From the NCBI GenBank assembly GCA_025350445.1, contig JANXXV010000429.1:1-6528 (forward strand): a stretch of DNA of 6,528 nt, given 5' to 3'. The DNA comes from Bryobacteraceae bacterium. GTDB lineage: Bacteria; Acidobacteriota; Terriglobia; Bryobacterales; Bryobacteraceae. Positions 1-6,521 of this stretch are shown piece after piece. A model generated the notes under the pieces. The model made no database searches, was not told the origin of the DNA, and saw only the letters and a list, made by a program, of their open reading frames with translations. Position 1 is the stretch's first letter. Each line of letters begins with the position of its first letter. The translations under genes and the position numbers were made by a program.

Positions 1-3000
1 GAGATTGTTGGAAGTGCGCGGCATATTCAAGCCCGCTGTCAGCTTCCTCGCCCCGGTATTATAAGGATCGTGCGAGGCACTGTATTGAACGGCATATTCG
101 GCATACGGCGACTGCACCGCCACGCAGATGTCGTTGAGCTGGAGGTCGGACCACAACTCCCCTTTTACATTGCATCGGTATTCGCCCGGGTTGAATCCCC
201 ACCCGAGGGGAACTACCGATACGTAGGGCGCATTGACATAGACCTCGCCCGGCAATGAGGACGCCCAGCATTCGCCATTCACATGCACCAGGCAGTAAGT
301 ATAGTTGTAGGCCGTATTGTCCGGTAGTGTGAAGCCAGCCGCGCTGACATCATATGCGGTCCGCTTTCCGATTGTGATGTATAGCTTATTTCGTTTTTCA
401 TCGAACGCTTGAAACTCTCCAAAGTTAGTCACTTTGTAGACGTATGTCCCAATTTTGGTTACAGTCTGTTGCCATTGCGGAATGGCCTGGTACGGACGCG
501 CATCGAGGAACGAAGAGTTTATCGCCTGATTATCAATTGGCGAAGGATGCTTTTCCAGGTATTCGCCATTTCCGTTCCCCGTGTGTCCGTCAAACTCCGG
601 ATTGCCCTGGACGCATCCATACGCCGAAGTAGGAGCGGTGACGTGGTTCGGCCATGGATAATTACGATAGGAATAAGGTGCGGATGCCCCGGCCGTGTTA
701 GAACATGTGAACGGGGGAGTCAGCGAGGTGAACAATGCAGCGCCTACGCTGTCGGCAACGGAAAGACCATTTCGGGTGAAGTAGTGAGACTCTTCGACGA
801 ATGGTGGATCGTTAAAGATGCCGTTGATCCCTTGCGAATAGGGATCGGTGCCGGTCTGCCCATGAGGAGCGCTCGTGTAGTCCCACCACAGTGGGACCAC
901 CGAACAGAACTCGTTTACATTCCAGCCGGACCCGTGAGCGATGGGCGCAGTGCGCTGGAAGACCAACGTAGTCCCGCTGTAGCCCATAAGCGTCATGCGC
1001 TCGTTGTCGTAATTGCCGATACCACCGGGCCCGCCACTTGCAGTATTGATGCCAAACTGATCGCCGACGCGGATGCCTTCGTTGAACCGCGTATCGTTCG
1101 CTGGAACGAAGTTGGACGGTGTAGTAGGAATTGTATTGGTTACCGTCACCGTGGTGCATTGATTGCCTGTTACGTTAAGCGGGTTGGATGCGCCAATTGC
1201 AGCAAGCTGATTAGCGCAATCCGATGTCGTAGCCGACAAGGCGCCGCTTGTTGGGAATAGCCTGTATGGTCCCTTCCAGTCAGCCTGAACACCGCCGTCT
1301 GAACCGCCCAGCTCATATGGCACGAAGCTGTAGAAATCCGCTCCGGGCCAGGGTAGGGGCGTATGTATCCCGCAGAATCGGGCATTTGAGTTTTTCCACG
1401 AATTCATCAACGCTTTGACTTGGTTATTGACTGCGTCATAAATGCCCAGCCATCCCATGGAGTTTTGAATGCCGCCTGCCCGGCCAAAAAGCGACAGCAG
1501 CCCCGGCTTGGGTGCGCCATTGATGCCAAAAAACTGTTCCGTCGACGTGGGGTCGAATGCCGTGAATTTGTCGGTCAAGGTGCTTGGAGACGGCGTTTGA
1601 CTGATCCAGGCCCAGATGTCGGAATTCGGTCCGGCGCCGCTTGTATCCGTGCCAATAGAACGGAACATGCCGAACTGTTGGTTGCCCTTATACCTGCCGC
1701 GAAACAGCTCCTGCTTGCCGTTGATCGTGTATACGTTGTACACAACGGGAATTACATCGGCTTCGTCCAGGACGCCAATCCCCGGAACGCCGGAAGAGCC
1801 GCGAATATAGGTGTAGCCGATCCCAAGATAGCGGATGTCAGCCGGTGTAGTATCTGGATTTATCCAATAGAGTACGGCACTGCTGGAGCCGTCGGTGACC
1901 GAGCAAAGAAAGCCGGTTGTTGCATTCACTCTCCACGCAATTCCGCTGCCGAGGTCACTGGCGATGTAGTTTACATCCGACGGATATGTTCCGCTTGCAG
2001 TCCCGTCCGAACCATTCAGGGTAATGGTTCTCGCTCCGGTTCCGGTAACAGTCCAAGTTCCGTTCGCCGCAATGTTGCCGGGAACATCGAGCACTTTGAT
2101 AACGTCTCCCGTAACAAAGTCCATGTCGCTTGTGAAGGTCAATTGAATCGGAGCTGTATTCGTGGCCGCATTTAATGTGCTGCCCGCGGGTCCGCCGATC
2201 CGCCAGCCTTCAGGAAAGCGCTTATTTGTGCATTGCTTGCCGCCGCCACTGCCGCCGTTCGTCTGAAAGGTTGCGTAGAGGTTGTAGTTGAACCTGACCG
2301 AATCGATGGCGAGCGTTCCGGCCACGGAGCCACGCCGGATCATGAAGCCGAAGTTGGCCGCGGTCCATGCCTTACTCACTTTGTTGGGCGGCGCCGAAGA
2401 AAGGGTTAATTGCGAACCGGATTGAACCGACGCGACAGTGTAATCGATGCCATCGTAAATGATGTGGGTACCGGGCGTCCAGCGATAGTCAAACGAACCC
2501 CGCCCCGAACCGTATGCGCGGAGATAGAGGGTGGATCCGGTGTTGTCGGCCAAGCCCGTCCTGGCCGACGTATCGAATTGAGACGGTACCGCTTGATTCG
2601 GGTTCAGCCAGTTGCTCAACATTGCCGGCGTAGCTCCGCCCGATGGATCTCCGGCGGTTACCTCAGCGCCGAGGGTGCCAACGGGTAGCCCGTTTACAGA
2701 AATCCACGGACCGTAGCATGTTGCACCATCGATCGACAGGCAAGCCTCGGGCCTCATTGAGCTATTGCTTACGAACCCGTGAACATGCAGCGTAAGCCCG
2801 ACAAGATTGGTCGTCGAAAGAACTTGCTGAACTGTAGTATAAAAACGAATAGAGTCGTTGGTGGTGACTGAAGCCAGGGATGAATCGTCGGCCAGGATGT
2901 TGGATTTGTTCGTCCAATTTCCGCTATCGTCATAGACACTGCTAAACCCAACCACACCCGGATCGTCAGCGCCGGCATGGCGTTCATTCATGGCGCGGAA

Positions 3001-3537
3001 TGGCTGGCTGAAAACTCCCGTAATGGGATCGATCACGCCTCCGGTACCGCTCCAAGGGATGAAGGGCCACGCGGTATCGCCGATGTGCGCGGGATCGATT
3101 GGAGCGGTAACCGCCGCGAAGGTGTCGCCGGTGGCGATATTCGCAGTCTGAAAAGTACCCGTTGCAACGTCAGCTCCACAAGTCAGCCGATAGTAGTGCA
3201 CGGTGTTCGCTTGCAGCGCACGGGACGTCTTCACCCCGTTCGCGGCGTAGGGAGCGTAATTGATTCCAGTCCCCGCGGCGCCAACAATGAACGTCCGTTC
3301 CTTGCCTTGCACGCCATTGCGGAAATCGGAATTGGATCCGGAAAACAGTGCCGTATTGACGTCGTTCACCAGAGGCACGTAGGCCGGCGATTCGGATACT
3401 TCCATCGTGCAGGCGGCAGGCGCTGGAGCCACGTACCGCAAGATTACCTCACGGGGCGTGGCGCCGGTCGCCTGAATGTTTGTAATGGCGGCAAGACACG
3501 GCAACGCCGCCGGCAATAGTAGTAATAGTTTTCTCAT
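1..3537 (-). CDS. Very large secreted beta-rich protein with N-terminal FN3-like domain, C-terminus outside window
   Basis: Reading the minus strand from the ATG at 3537, I found no stop codon down to base 1, so at least 1179 residues are encoded and the C-terminus lies beyond the window. Residues 1-18 (MRKLLLLLPAALPCLAAI) are a clear signal peptide, so the protein is exported. Residues about 20-130 look fibronectin-III-like, ending in HYYRLTCG (114-121). A Gly/Ser linker (428-433) precedes KQCTNKRFPEGWRIGG. Residues about 470-518 form a beta module (GNIAANGTWTVTGTG, then LNGSDGTASGTY) of a kind seen in many phage and bacterial surface proteins. The rest is rich in Asn, Gly, Thr, Trp and Tyr, with no catalytic motif I can name. 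The start follows GGAG at a 9-nt spacing, and the gene lies 12 bp after the upstream gene, so the two are probably cotranscribed. A role as adhesin, surface-layer or carbohydrate-interacting protein is inference only. The frame is certain; the function is not known. Confidence 0.9.
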   Translation of the reverse strand, partial: MRKLLLLLPAALPCLAAITNIQATGATPREVILRYVAPAPAACTMEVSESPAYVPLVNDVNTALFSGSNSDFRNGVQGKERTFIVGAAGTGINYAPYAANGVKTSRALQANTVHYYRLTCGADVATGTFQTANIATGDTFAAVTAPIDPAHIGDTAWPFIPWSGTGGVIDPITGVFSQPFRAMNERHAGADDPGVVGFSSVYDDSGNWTNKSNILADDSSLASVTTNDSIRFYTTVQQVLSTTNLVGLTLHVHGFVSNSSMRPEACLSIDGATCYGPWISVNGLPVGTLGAEVTAGDPSGGATPAMLSNWLNPNQAVPSQFDTSARTGLADNTGSTLYLRAYGSGRGSFDYRWTPGTHIIYDGIDYTVASVQSGSQLTLSSAPPNKVSKAWTAANFGFMIRRGSVAGTLAIDSVRFNYNLYATFQTNGGSGGGKQCTNKRFPEGWRIGGPAGSTLNAATNTAPIQLTFTSDMDFVTGDVIKVLDVPGNIAANGTWTVTGTGARTITLNGSDGTASGTYPSDVNYIASDLGSGIAWRVNATTGFLCSVTDGSSSAVLYWINPDTTPADIRYLGIGYTYIRGSSGVPGIGVLDEADVIPVVYNVYTINGKQELFRGRYKGNQQFGMFRSIGTDTSGAGPNSDIWAWISQTPSPSTLTDKFTAFDPTSTEQFFGINGAPKPGLLSLFGRAGGIQNSMGWLGIYDAVNNQVKALMNSWKNSNARFCGIHTPLPWPGADFYSFVPYELGGSDGGVQADWKGPYRLFPTSGALSATTSDCANQLAAIGASNPLNVTGNQCTTVTVTNTIPTTPSNFVPANDTRFNEGIRVGDQFGINTASGGPGGIGNYDNERMTLMGYSGTTLVFQRTAPIAHGSGWNVNEFCSVVPLWWDYTSAPHGQTGTDPYSQGINGIFNDPPFVEESHYFTRNGLSVADSVGAALFTSLTPPFTCSNTAGASAPYSYRNYPWPNHVTAPTSAYGCVQGNPEFDGHTGNGNGEYLEKHPSPIDNQAINSSFLDARPYQAIPQWQQTVTKIGTYVYKVTNFGEFQAFDEKRNKLYITIGKRTAYDVSAAGFTLPDNTAYNYTYCLVHVNGECWASSLPGEVYVNAPYVSVVPLGWGFNPGEYRCNVKGELWSDLQLNDICVAVQSPYAEYAVQYSASHDPYNTGARKLTAGLNMPRTSNNL

Positions 3538-3546
3538 GTTCTTGGG

Positions 3547-3550
3547 CTCC
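3547..3550 (-). promoter_or_regulatory. Ribosome binding site overlapping the upstream stop codon
   Basis: On the minus strand the upstream gene's TAG stop (3552-3550) runs directly into GGAG (3550-3547), followed by a 9-nt spacer and the ATG at 3537. The shared base and the 12-bp gap suggest translational coupling of the two secreted proteins. This site supports 3537 as the start of the large protein. Confidence 0.75.
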
Positions 3551-4875
3551 TAGTAACTCGGGTACCATTTGGCTGCTGTCGCATCCCACACAAACTGCAT
3601 CGCGCGGTTCACCACGGCCGTCGAGCCCAGTGCGATGTTTCCGCTGTTGTTCGTCGCAAAGGAACCATCCGCAATCAGGATCAGAACTTCTCCGTCGATC
3701 ATGCCCGTCGCCGTGATGCTGGAGATGGTAGACGTTCCGCTAACGTGATGTACGCGGCTGACCGGCGAAATGGTGGATCCCGATACCAGCGCTGTGCCTG
3801 TTCCCGGCGCCAGCGTGAAGACCGGCATCACGGCGGTATTCACGGAAATGGTCTGCGTGTGGCCGCTTGTGACGGAGATCAATCCCGAGCCGGTCAGCGT
3901 CCGGTTGCGGCTGATGATGCCGCGTAGATCCGTGCTGCCGTTTACGTCAAACGTGCCGCTGGTGGCCGTCCAGGTAGCAACTTGCAGATCGTCGGAGTTG
4001 AAGGCCGCTCCCGCCACCGGTGTAGTGCAACTGCCCATACCGGCGCAAGTGACAGACATTCCCGTCGTGAAGTACAGTTTGCCCGTGGGCGGCACTACCG
4101 AAGTATCGATGCTTAACCGCACGGTACCGGTTCCCGCCGTGAGGCCGACGGTGCCCGCGGGTATGAAGTAACTGACGCCGCTGAGCATCACCACGCCCGC
4201 CGCGATGGATAGTTGCGTGCCGCTGGCGCGGGTGACCTTCAGGTCGGTCAACTGTGTGAAGGATGTAGCTCCGCCGCTTCCGCCCGAAGCTGTGCAGGGC
4301 TTCCATGAGGCCCCGCTTGCGTCCCAGCAAATGACCTGTGTATCGGCTGGCGCGGTGGACGCAAGGTTACGTCCTTGGAGCTGCGTCGCGTTGGCGCCGC
4401 CTCCACCCGATTGATTCTGCGGTTCCCACTGATTGTTCGTCGTATTCCAGGTCAACACCTGGGAATTGGAAGGCGCCGTGATGGATACCGCGCGCCCTCG
4501 GATGGCATTCACCGCCACGCTATCGGGAGCGCCGCTAATGTCTCCGTTCAGTGCCCGCCAGTCGGCCGTAGTGCCGCCGTTGGACAGAATCTTATTCGCG
4601 TTCCCGGCCACCGAAGGCAGCGAGGATGAGCTTTGCACAGTCCATATATTGGTGGCGGTGCATCCATACAGGTTTGCCCCTGCCGCCGCATCTGTCTTGA
4701 AAAAGGTTTCCCCAATTGAACAGGTCGCCGGAAACGCCGTCCCGGTCTTCGACGGTTTGGTTGACGTAGCTGCACTAAAGTCAACACTCTTGCCTTGGGT
4801 TCGCAGGTCGATCTTCGTCTGCGCCGCGGCGATGGAGACCGCCGCGAAAATTAGAACTAAACTTTTCTGTCTCAT
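3550..4875 (-). CDS. Secreted repeat protein with phage tail-fibre-like C-terminal region
   Basis: This encodes 441 residues from the second of two tandem ATGs (4875). Residues 1-19 (MRQKSLVLIFAAVSIAAAQ) are a signal peptide, so the protein is exported. Residues 20-82 carry IDLRTQGKSVDF and a two-cysteine segment (C52, C72, with ETFFKTDAAAGANLYGC between), a pattern I recall from Solibacter-type genomes. Residues 125-160 and 166-201 are two copies of a repeat (GR..S.TAP...QV..W.....W.P) ending in Gly/Ser hinges. Residues 205-320 are beta-rich, with a possible C277-C283 pair. Residues 380-441 (ATGMIDGEVLILIADGSFA, then FVWDATAAKWYPSY) resemble the C-terminal tips of phage tail fibres. No enzymatic motif is visible. 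It is the first gene of a two-gene unit with the large protein after it. A fibrous surface or adhesive role is inferred from the architecture. An upstream in-frame ATG at 4983 is less likely because it would put 36 residues before the signal peptide. Confidence 0.9.
   Translation of the reverse strand: MRQKSLVLIFAAVSIAAAQTKIDLRTQGKSVDFSAATSTKPSKTGTAFPATCSIGETFFKTDAAAGANLYGCTATNIWTVQSSSSLPSVAGNANKILSNGGTTADWRALNGDISGAPDSVAVNAIRGRAVSITAPSNSQVLTWNTTNNQWEPQNQSGGGGANATQLQGRNLASTAPADTQVICWDASGASWKPCTASGGSGGATSFTQLTDLKVTRASGTQLSIAAGVVMLSGVSYFIPAGTVGLTAGTGTVRLSIDTSVVPPTGKLYFTTGMSVTCAGMGSCTTPVAGAAFNSDDLQVATWTATSGTFDVNGSTDLRGIISRNRTLTGSGLISVTSGHTQTISVNTAVMPVFTLAPGTGTALVSGSTISPVSRVHHVSGTSTISSITATGMIDGEVLILIADGSFATNNSGNIALGSTAVVNRAMQFVWDATAAKWYPSY
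4273..4503 (-). repeat. Two-copy 36-residue coding repeat
   Basis: Within the secreted tail-fibre-like protein, residues 125-160 (4503-4396) and 166-201 (4380-4273) align with the shared pattern GR, S.TAP, QV, W, W.P and a closing SGG run. The copies are spaced 41 residues apart. The DNA has diverged while the protein pattern is kept, as expected for a selected structural repeat rather than a recent duplication. The motif is like the shaft modules of tail-fibre-type proteins. Confidence 0.7.
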
Positions 4876-4880
4876 CATAA

Positions 4881-4885
4881 CCTCT
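4881..4885 (-). promoter_or_regulatory. Ribosome binding site choosing between tandem ATGs
   Basis: AGAGG on the minus strand (4885-4881) lies 2 nt before the ATG at 4878 and 5 nt before the ATG at 4875. The 5-nt spacing is the more workable, so I start the protein at 4875. Either choice gives the same signal peptide, differing by one Met. Confidence 0.6.
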
Positions 4886-4992
4886 AAGTTGTTAGGGTCT
4901 AAACTGCATTTCTGAGTTGAAGTTAGTTTGGAGGCTCGCAGCGCCGAGCGAAAGTTTTTGCTAAGTGATTCAATACACGGCAAATCGAGGTT

Positions 4993-5019
4993 TCATTTTT
5001 TTGGGACCGTAAAAAATGA
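4993..5019. repeat. AT-rich 9-bp inverted repeat between divergent genes
   Basis: TCATTTTTT (4993-5001) is perfectly complementary to AAAAAATGA (5011-5019) across a 9-nt loop. It lies about 70 bp before the selenoprotein start and about 115 bp before the secreted operon start. It could be a regulator-binding site or a weak hairpin. The T and A tracts make chance more likely than for a mixed sequence of this length. Confidence 0.5.
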
Positions 5020-5088
5020 TCCGTCCACTTCCGGAGGCCCACAGCGCGTTACCATAGCGTAAGGCGCCCTTCAGCCACTGGTGAACTT

Positions 5089-6225
5089 ATGAGCCTTGCG
5101 AGAGCTTCTGCCGCAGTTCTCCTCTCCGCCGCATTTCTTACGCCCGCACCAACCAAATCCCAGGCCGCCGAAGACAAATTCATTGCCTGGGTGCAAAAGC
5201 GTGTGCAGGATGCCCAACCAACCAGAGCCGAGCGCAAGTTCGATCAGGTCGGCTGGGCAAAGGACATCCTGGATGCCGAGCGTCTCGCTAAAATCCATAA
5301 TCGCCCGGTCTTCCTATTCACGCACGATGGCCGCGTCAACTGGGGCCGCTGTTGAGGCGGGGCCTTCGGCCTGAGAGAGGGTCCTCTCTCGAACGATCAA
5401 GTAATTGCTTTGCTCAACCGCTACTTCGTCCCGGTCTACAGCTCCAACGAGGATGTTGCCGCGGGCGGGTCCGCCTCTCCGCGCGAAAAGGCCGAACGCC
5501 AGCGGATCTATCGAACGTATCTCGATCGGAAACTGGGCGCCGGAGATGTCCATATTTATATACTCACTCCGGATGGCGAACCTCTCGGCGGAATGGGCGT
5601 AGGCGAGGCTACAGTCAACGATACGAATCTTCTCGAGATGTTGAACCGGACGGTGAAGAAATTAGGCAATCTGCCCGGCGAACCGGTGGTGAAACCCGGA
5701 CCTCAGTCCGTTCCGCCTGATGCTCCCGCCGATTCGTTGGTGCTTCACCTCAGCGCCCGCGGCGTCACTCGCGGCACAAACTACCGCATGTTCCCGGCGG
5801 AGAATTGGATCGTACTTGGCAAGCAGGAGTGGGCGGGTCTTTTGCCCCCGGTCGAAGCGGGAATTAATGGCTCCTGGATAATTGAAAAGGATCTCGCCGC
5901 CAAGCTGCTTATCAAATTCTATCCGCAGACGGTGGAGATCACCGCCGGGGTGGAACGCGGCCGCATCGATCGGCAATTGTTAGCACTCACGGTGACTTCC
6001 ATACGGGACGGAATCGTGCGCGCCCGCATTGACGGCACTCTCCGCATGAAGCACGGCAGCGTGGCCCGGAATGAAGATGTGTTCGTCGACGCCGTATTGA
6101 CGGGTTTTTTGGAATACGATCCAATCACCCGCACCGTCCAACGATTGCGTTTGATCACAAAGAAGGCCACTTATGGGAACGAGGAGTTCCTGGCCGCTCT
6201 GCGCTCGGTTTCTCCCGCGCGATAG
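5089..6225 (+). CDS. Secreted thioredoxin-fold selenoprotein, TGA at 5353 read as selenocysteine
   Basis: The frame runs from ATG 5089 to TAG 6225 (378 residues) with a single internal TGA at 5353-5355, codon 89. Residues 1-26 are a signal peptide (hydrophobic ASAAVLLSAAFL, likely cleavage SQA/A), so it acts outside the cytoplasm. Residues about 55-192 read as a thioredoxin fold: a helix (WAKDILDAERLAK), a strand (RPVFLFTHD), the active-site region GRC-U-GG, then LSNDQVIALLNRYFVPVY and IYILTPDGEPLGG. The fold spans the TGA without a break. In place of CxxC there is a vicinal Cys-Sec pair (C88, U89), which suggests thiol/selenol redox chemistry; the substrate is unknown. Residues about 215-375 are a separate beta-rich domain (TNYRMFPAENWIVLGKQEW, RMKHGSVARNEDVFVDAVL) that I cannot name. 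A hairpin with a GGUC loop follows the TGA. ATG 5089 is the first start after an in-frame TGA at 5017 and has a weak GGTGA four bases upstream. The alternative is a pseudogene with one nonsense change from a Cys codon. Confidence 0.85.
5356..5393 (+). promoter_or_regulatory. Bacterial SECIS-like hairpin after the UGA codon
   Basis: GAGAGAGG (5373-5380) pairs perfectly with CCTCTCTC (5383-5390). Allowing a sterically reasonable loop, this is a 7-bp stem capped by GGUC (5380-5383), the same core as the apical loop of the E. coli fdhF SECIS. There are 24 nt between the UGA and the GGUC, compared with 18 in fdhF, which is within the range tolerated by bacterial SelB-dependent elements. TTC (5365-5367) can pair with GAA (5391-5393) below a 5-nt bulge to lengthen the stem. 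A competing small hairpin, GGCC/GGCC (5361-5364 with 5368-5371), sits between. The element is inside the coding sequence and encodes LREGPLS. It would recruit SelB carrying Sec-tRNA. Confidence 0.7.
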
Positions 6226-6291
6226 ACCGTCCCCGCCACAACCGGCTGGCCCAATGGATTAGCGGCTTATGCCGTTTGCGGTACTCTTCAA
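6226..6291. other. Short spacer between selenoprotein gene and inverted-repeat element
   Basis: These 66 bp contain no gene. CGGC (6263-6266) and GCCG (6271-6274) form a 4-bp hairpin followed by only three T residues, too weak for me to call a terminator. Confidence 0.5.
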
Positions 6292-6310
6292 CCTAAAAAC
6301 GGCAGTTGAC
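6292..6310 (+). repeat. Left terminal inverted repeat of the MITE-like element
   Basis: Its 16 outer bases are perfectly complementary to 6509-6524, and the arm extends to 19 bp with one mismatch at 6308. GTTGAC at its inner end (6305-6310) can also pair locally with GTCAAC (6324-6329). Confidence 0.75.
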
Positions 6311-6365
6311 TGGCGGCAATTCGGTCAACGTCTTGCGTATCAAGCCGATGCGGGAAAAACAGTTG

Positions 6366-6380
6366 TCACCAGATTGGTGA
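6366..6380 (+). repeat. Small perfect hairpin inside the element
   Basis: TCACCA (6366-6371) and TGGTGA (6375-6380) form a 6-bp stem with a GAT loop. It is one of several palindromes within the MITE-like element. Confidence 0.45.
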
Positions 6381-6394
6381 GGTGCGTAGCAGTT

Positions 6395-6482
6395 GCTTTT
6401 CGTTACCGCTCGCTGACGCGCGCGGCTCGGTAACGTACTGATTTTACTCAACCGTGACCGTCAGGGAGCGGTAACGAAAAGC
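6395..6482. repeat. Inverted pair of REP-like sequences
   Basis: GCTTTTCGTTACCGCTC (6395-6411) returns as its exact reverse complement at 6466-6482. Past one mismatch, six further pairs make arms of 24 bp (6395-6418 and 6459-6482, 23 matches). Read outward to inward, the two arms start alike: CGTTACCGCTC, then gCTGACG in one and cCTGACG in the other. The left copy then closes on itself with CGGTAACG (6428-6435), matching CGTTACCG at 6401-6408, while the right copy is degenerate there (CGGTTGAG). This is the layout of a REP pair (BIME-like). I recall similar GTTACCGCTC..CTGACG palindromes as dispersed repeats in Acidobacteriota, from memory only. Confidence 0.7.
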
Positions 6483-6489
6483 TGGGAGT

Positions 6490-6521
6490 ACGGCAAAATC
6501 ACAAGGTGAACTGCCGTTTTT
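6490..6521 (+). terminator. Possible intrinsic terminator at the element's right end
   Basis: ACGGCA (6490-6495) can pair with TGCCGT (6512-6517) across a 16-nt loop, followed directly by T residues to 6521. Together with the 24-bp hairpin just upstream it could end plus-strand transcription from the selenoprotein gene. The stem is short and its arm is also part of the terminal repeat, so this is a weak call. Confidence 0.3.

Larger units (their letters stand above)
4876..5088. other. Divergent intergenic region
   Basis: This gap separates the minus-strand secreted-protein operon from the plus-strand selenoprotein gene and must hold the promoters of both. I see no ORF with a plausible start and no tRNA-like fold. 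No -35/-10 pair stands out on either strand strongly enough to annotate. The one clear structure is an AT-rich inverted repeat at 4993-5019, listed separately. Confidence 0.6.

Noticed and set aside
409..3519. Long plus-strand ORFs at 409-1260, 1420-2175, 2410-2688 and 2977-3519
   Set aside because: They all lie in the frame exactly antiparallel to the codons of the large minus-strand gene. They have Arg/Cys-rich sequences, no ribosome sites and no domain pattern. They are mirror-frame shadows.
3745..4915. Plus-strand and other-frame ORFs over the 441-residue secreted protein
   Set aside because: The minus-strand protein has a signal peptide, repeats and a ribosome site. The overlapping frames have none of these.
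4873..4983. Start of the 441-residue protein at 4983 (477 residues)
   Set aside because: The added 36 residues are charged and polar and would bury the signal peptide. The AGAGG ribosome site is at 4881-4885, directly before the ATGs at 4878 and 4875.
5353..5355. Simple nonsense mutation making a pseudogene
   Set aside because: It cannot be excluded from one sequence. The 290 codons after the TGA are intact, the position is the redox centre, and a SECIS-like hairpin follows, so recoding is the better explanation.
5352..5720. Frameshift at the TGA into the frame of 5352-5720
   Set aside because: That frame gives an Arg-rich, low-information sequence. The thioredoxin pattern continues in the original frame.
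5410..6225. A separate gene starting at TTG 5410
   Set aside because: The TTG falls inside the LLNRYFVPVY segment of the thioredoxin fold, has no ribosome site, and the frame is open upstream to the TGA at 5353.
6263..6277. Intrinsic terminator right after the selenoprotein gene
   Set aside because: The stem is only 4 bp and is followed by three T residues, which is too weak.
6395..6482. CRISPR-like repeat
   Set aside because: There are only two copies, in inverted orientation, with no regular spacers.
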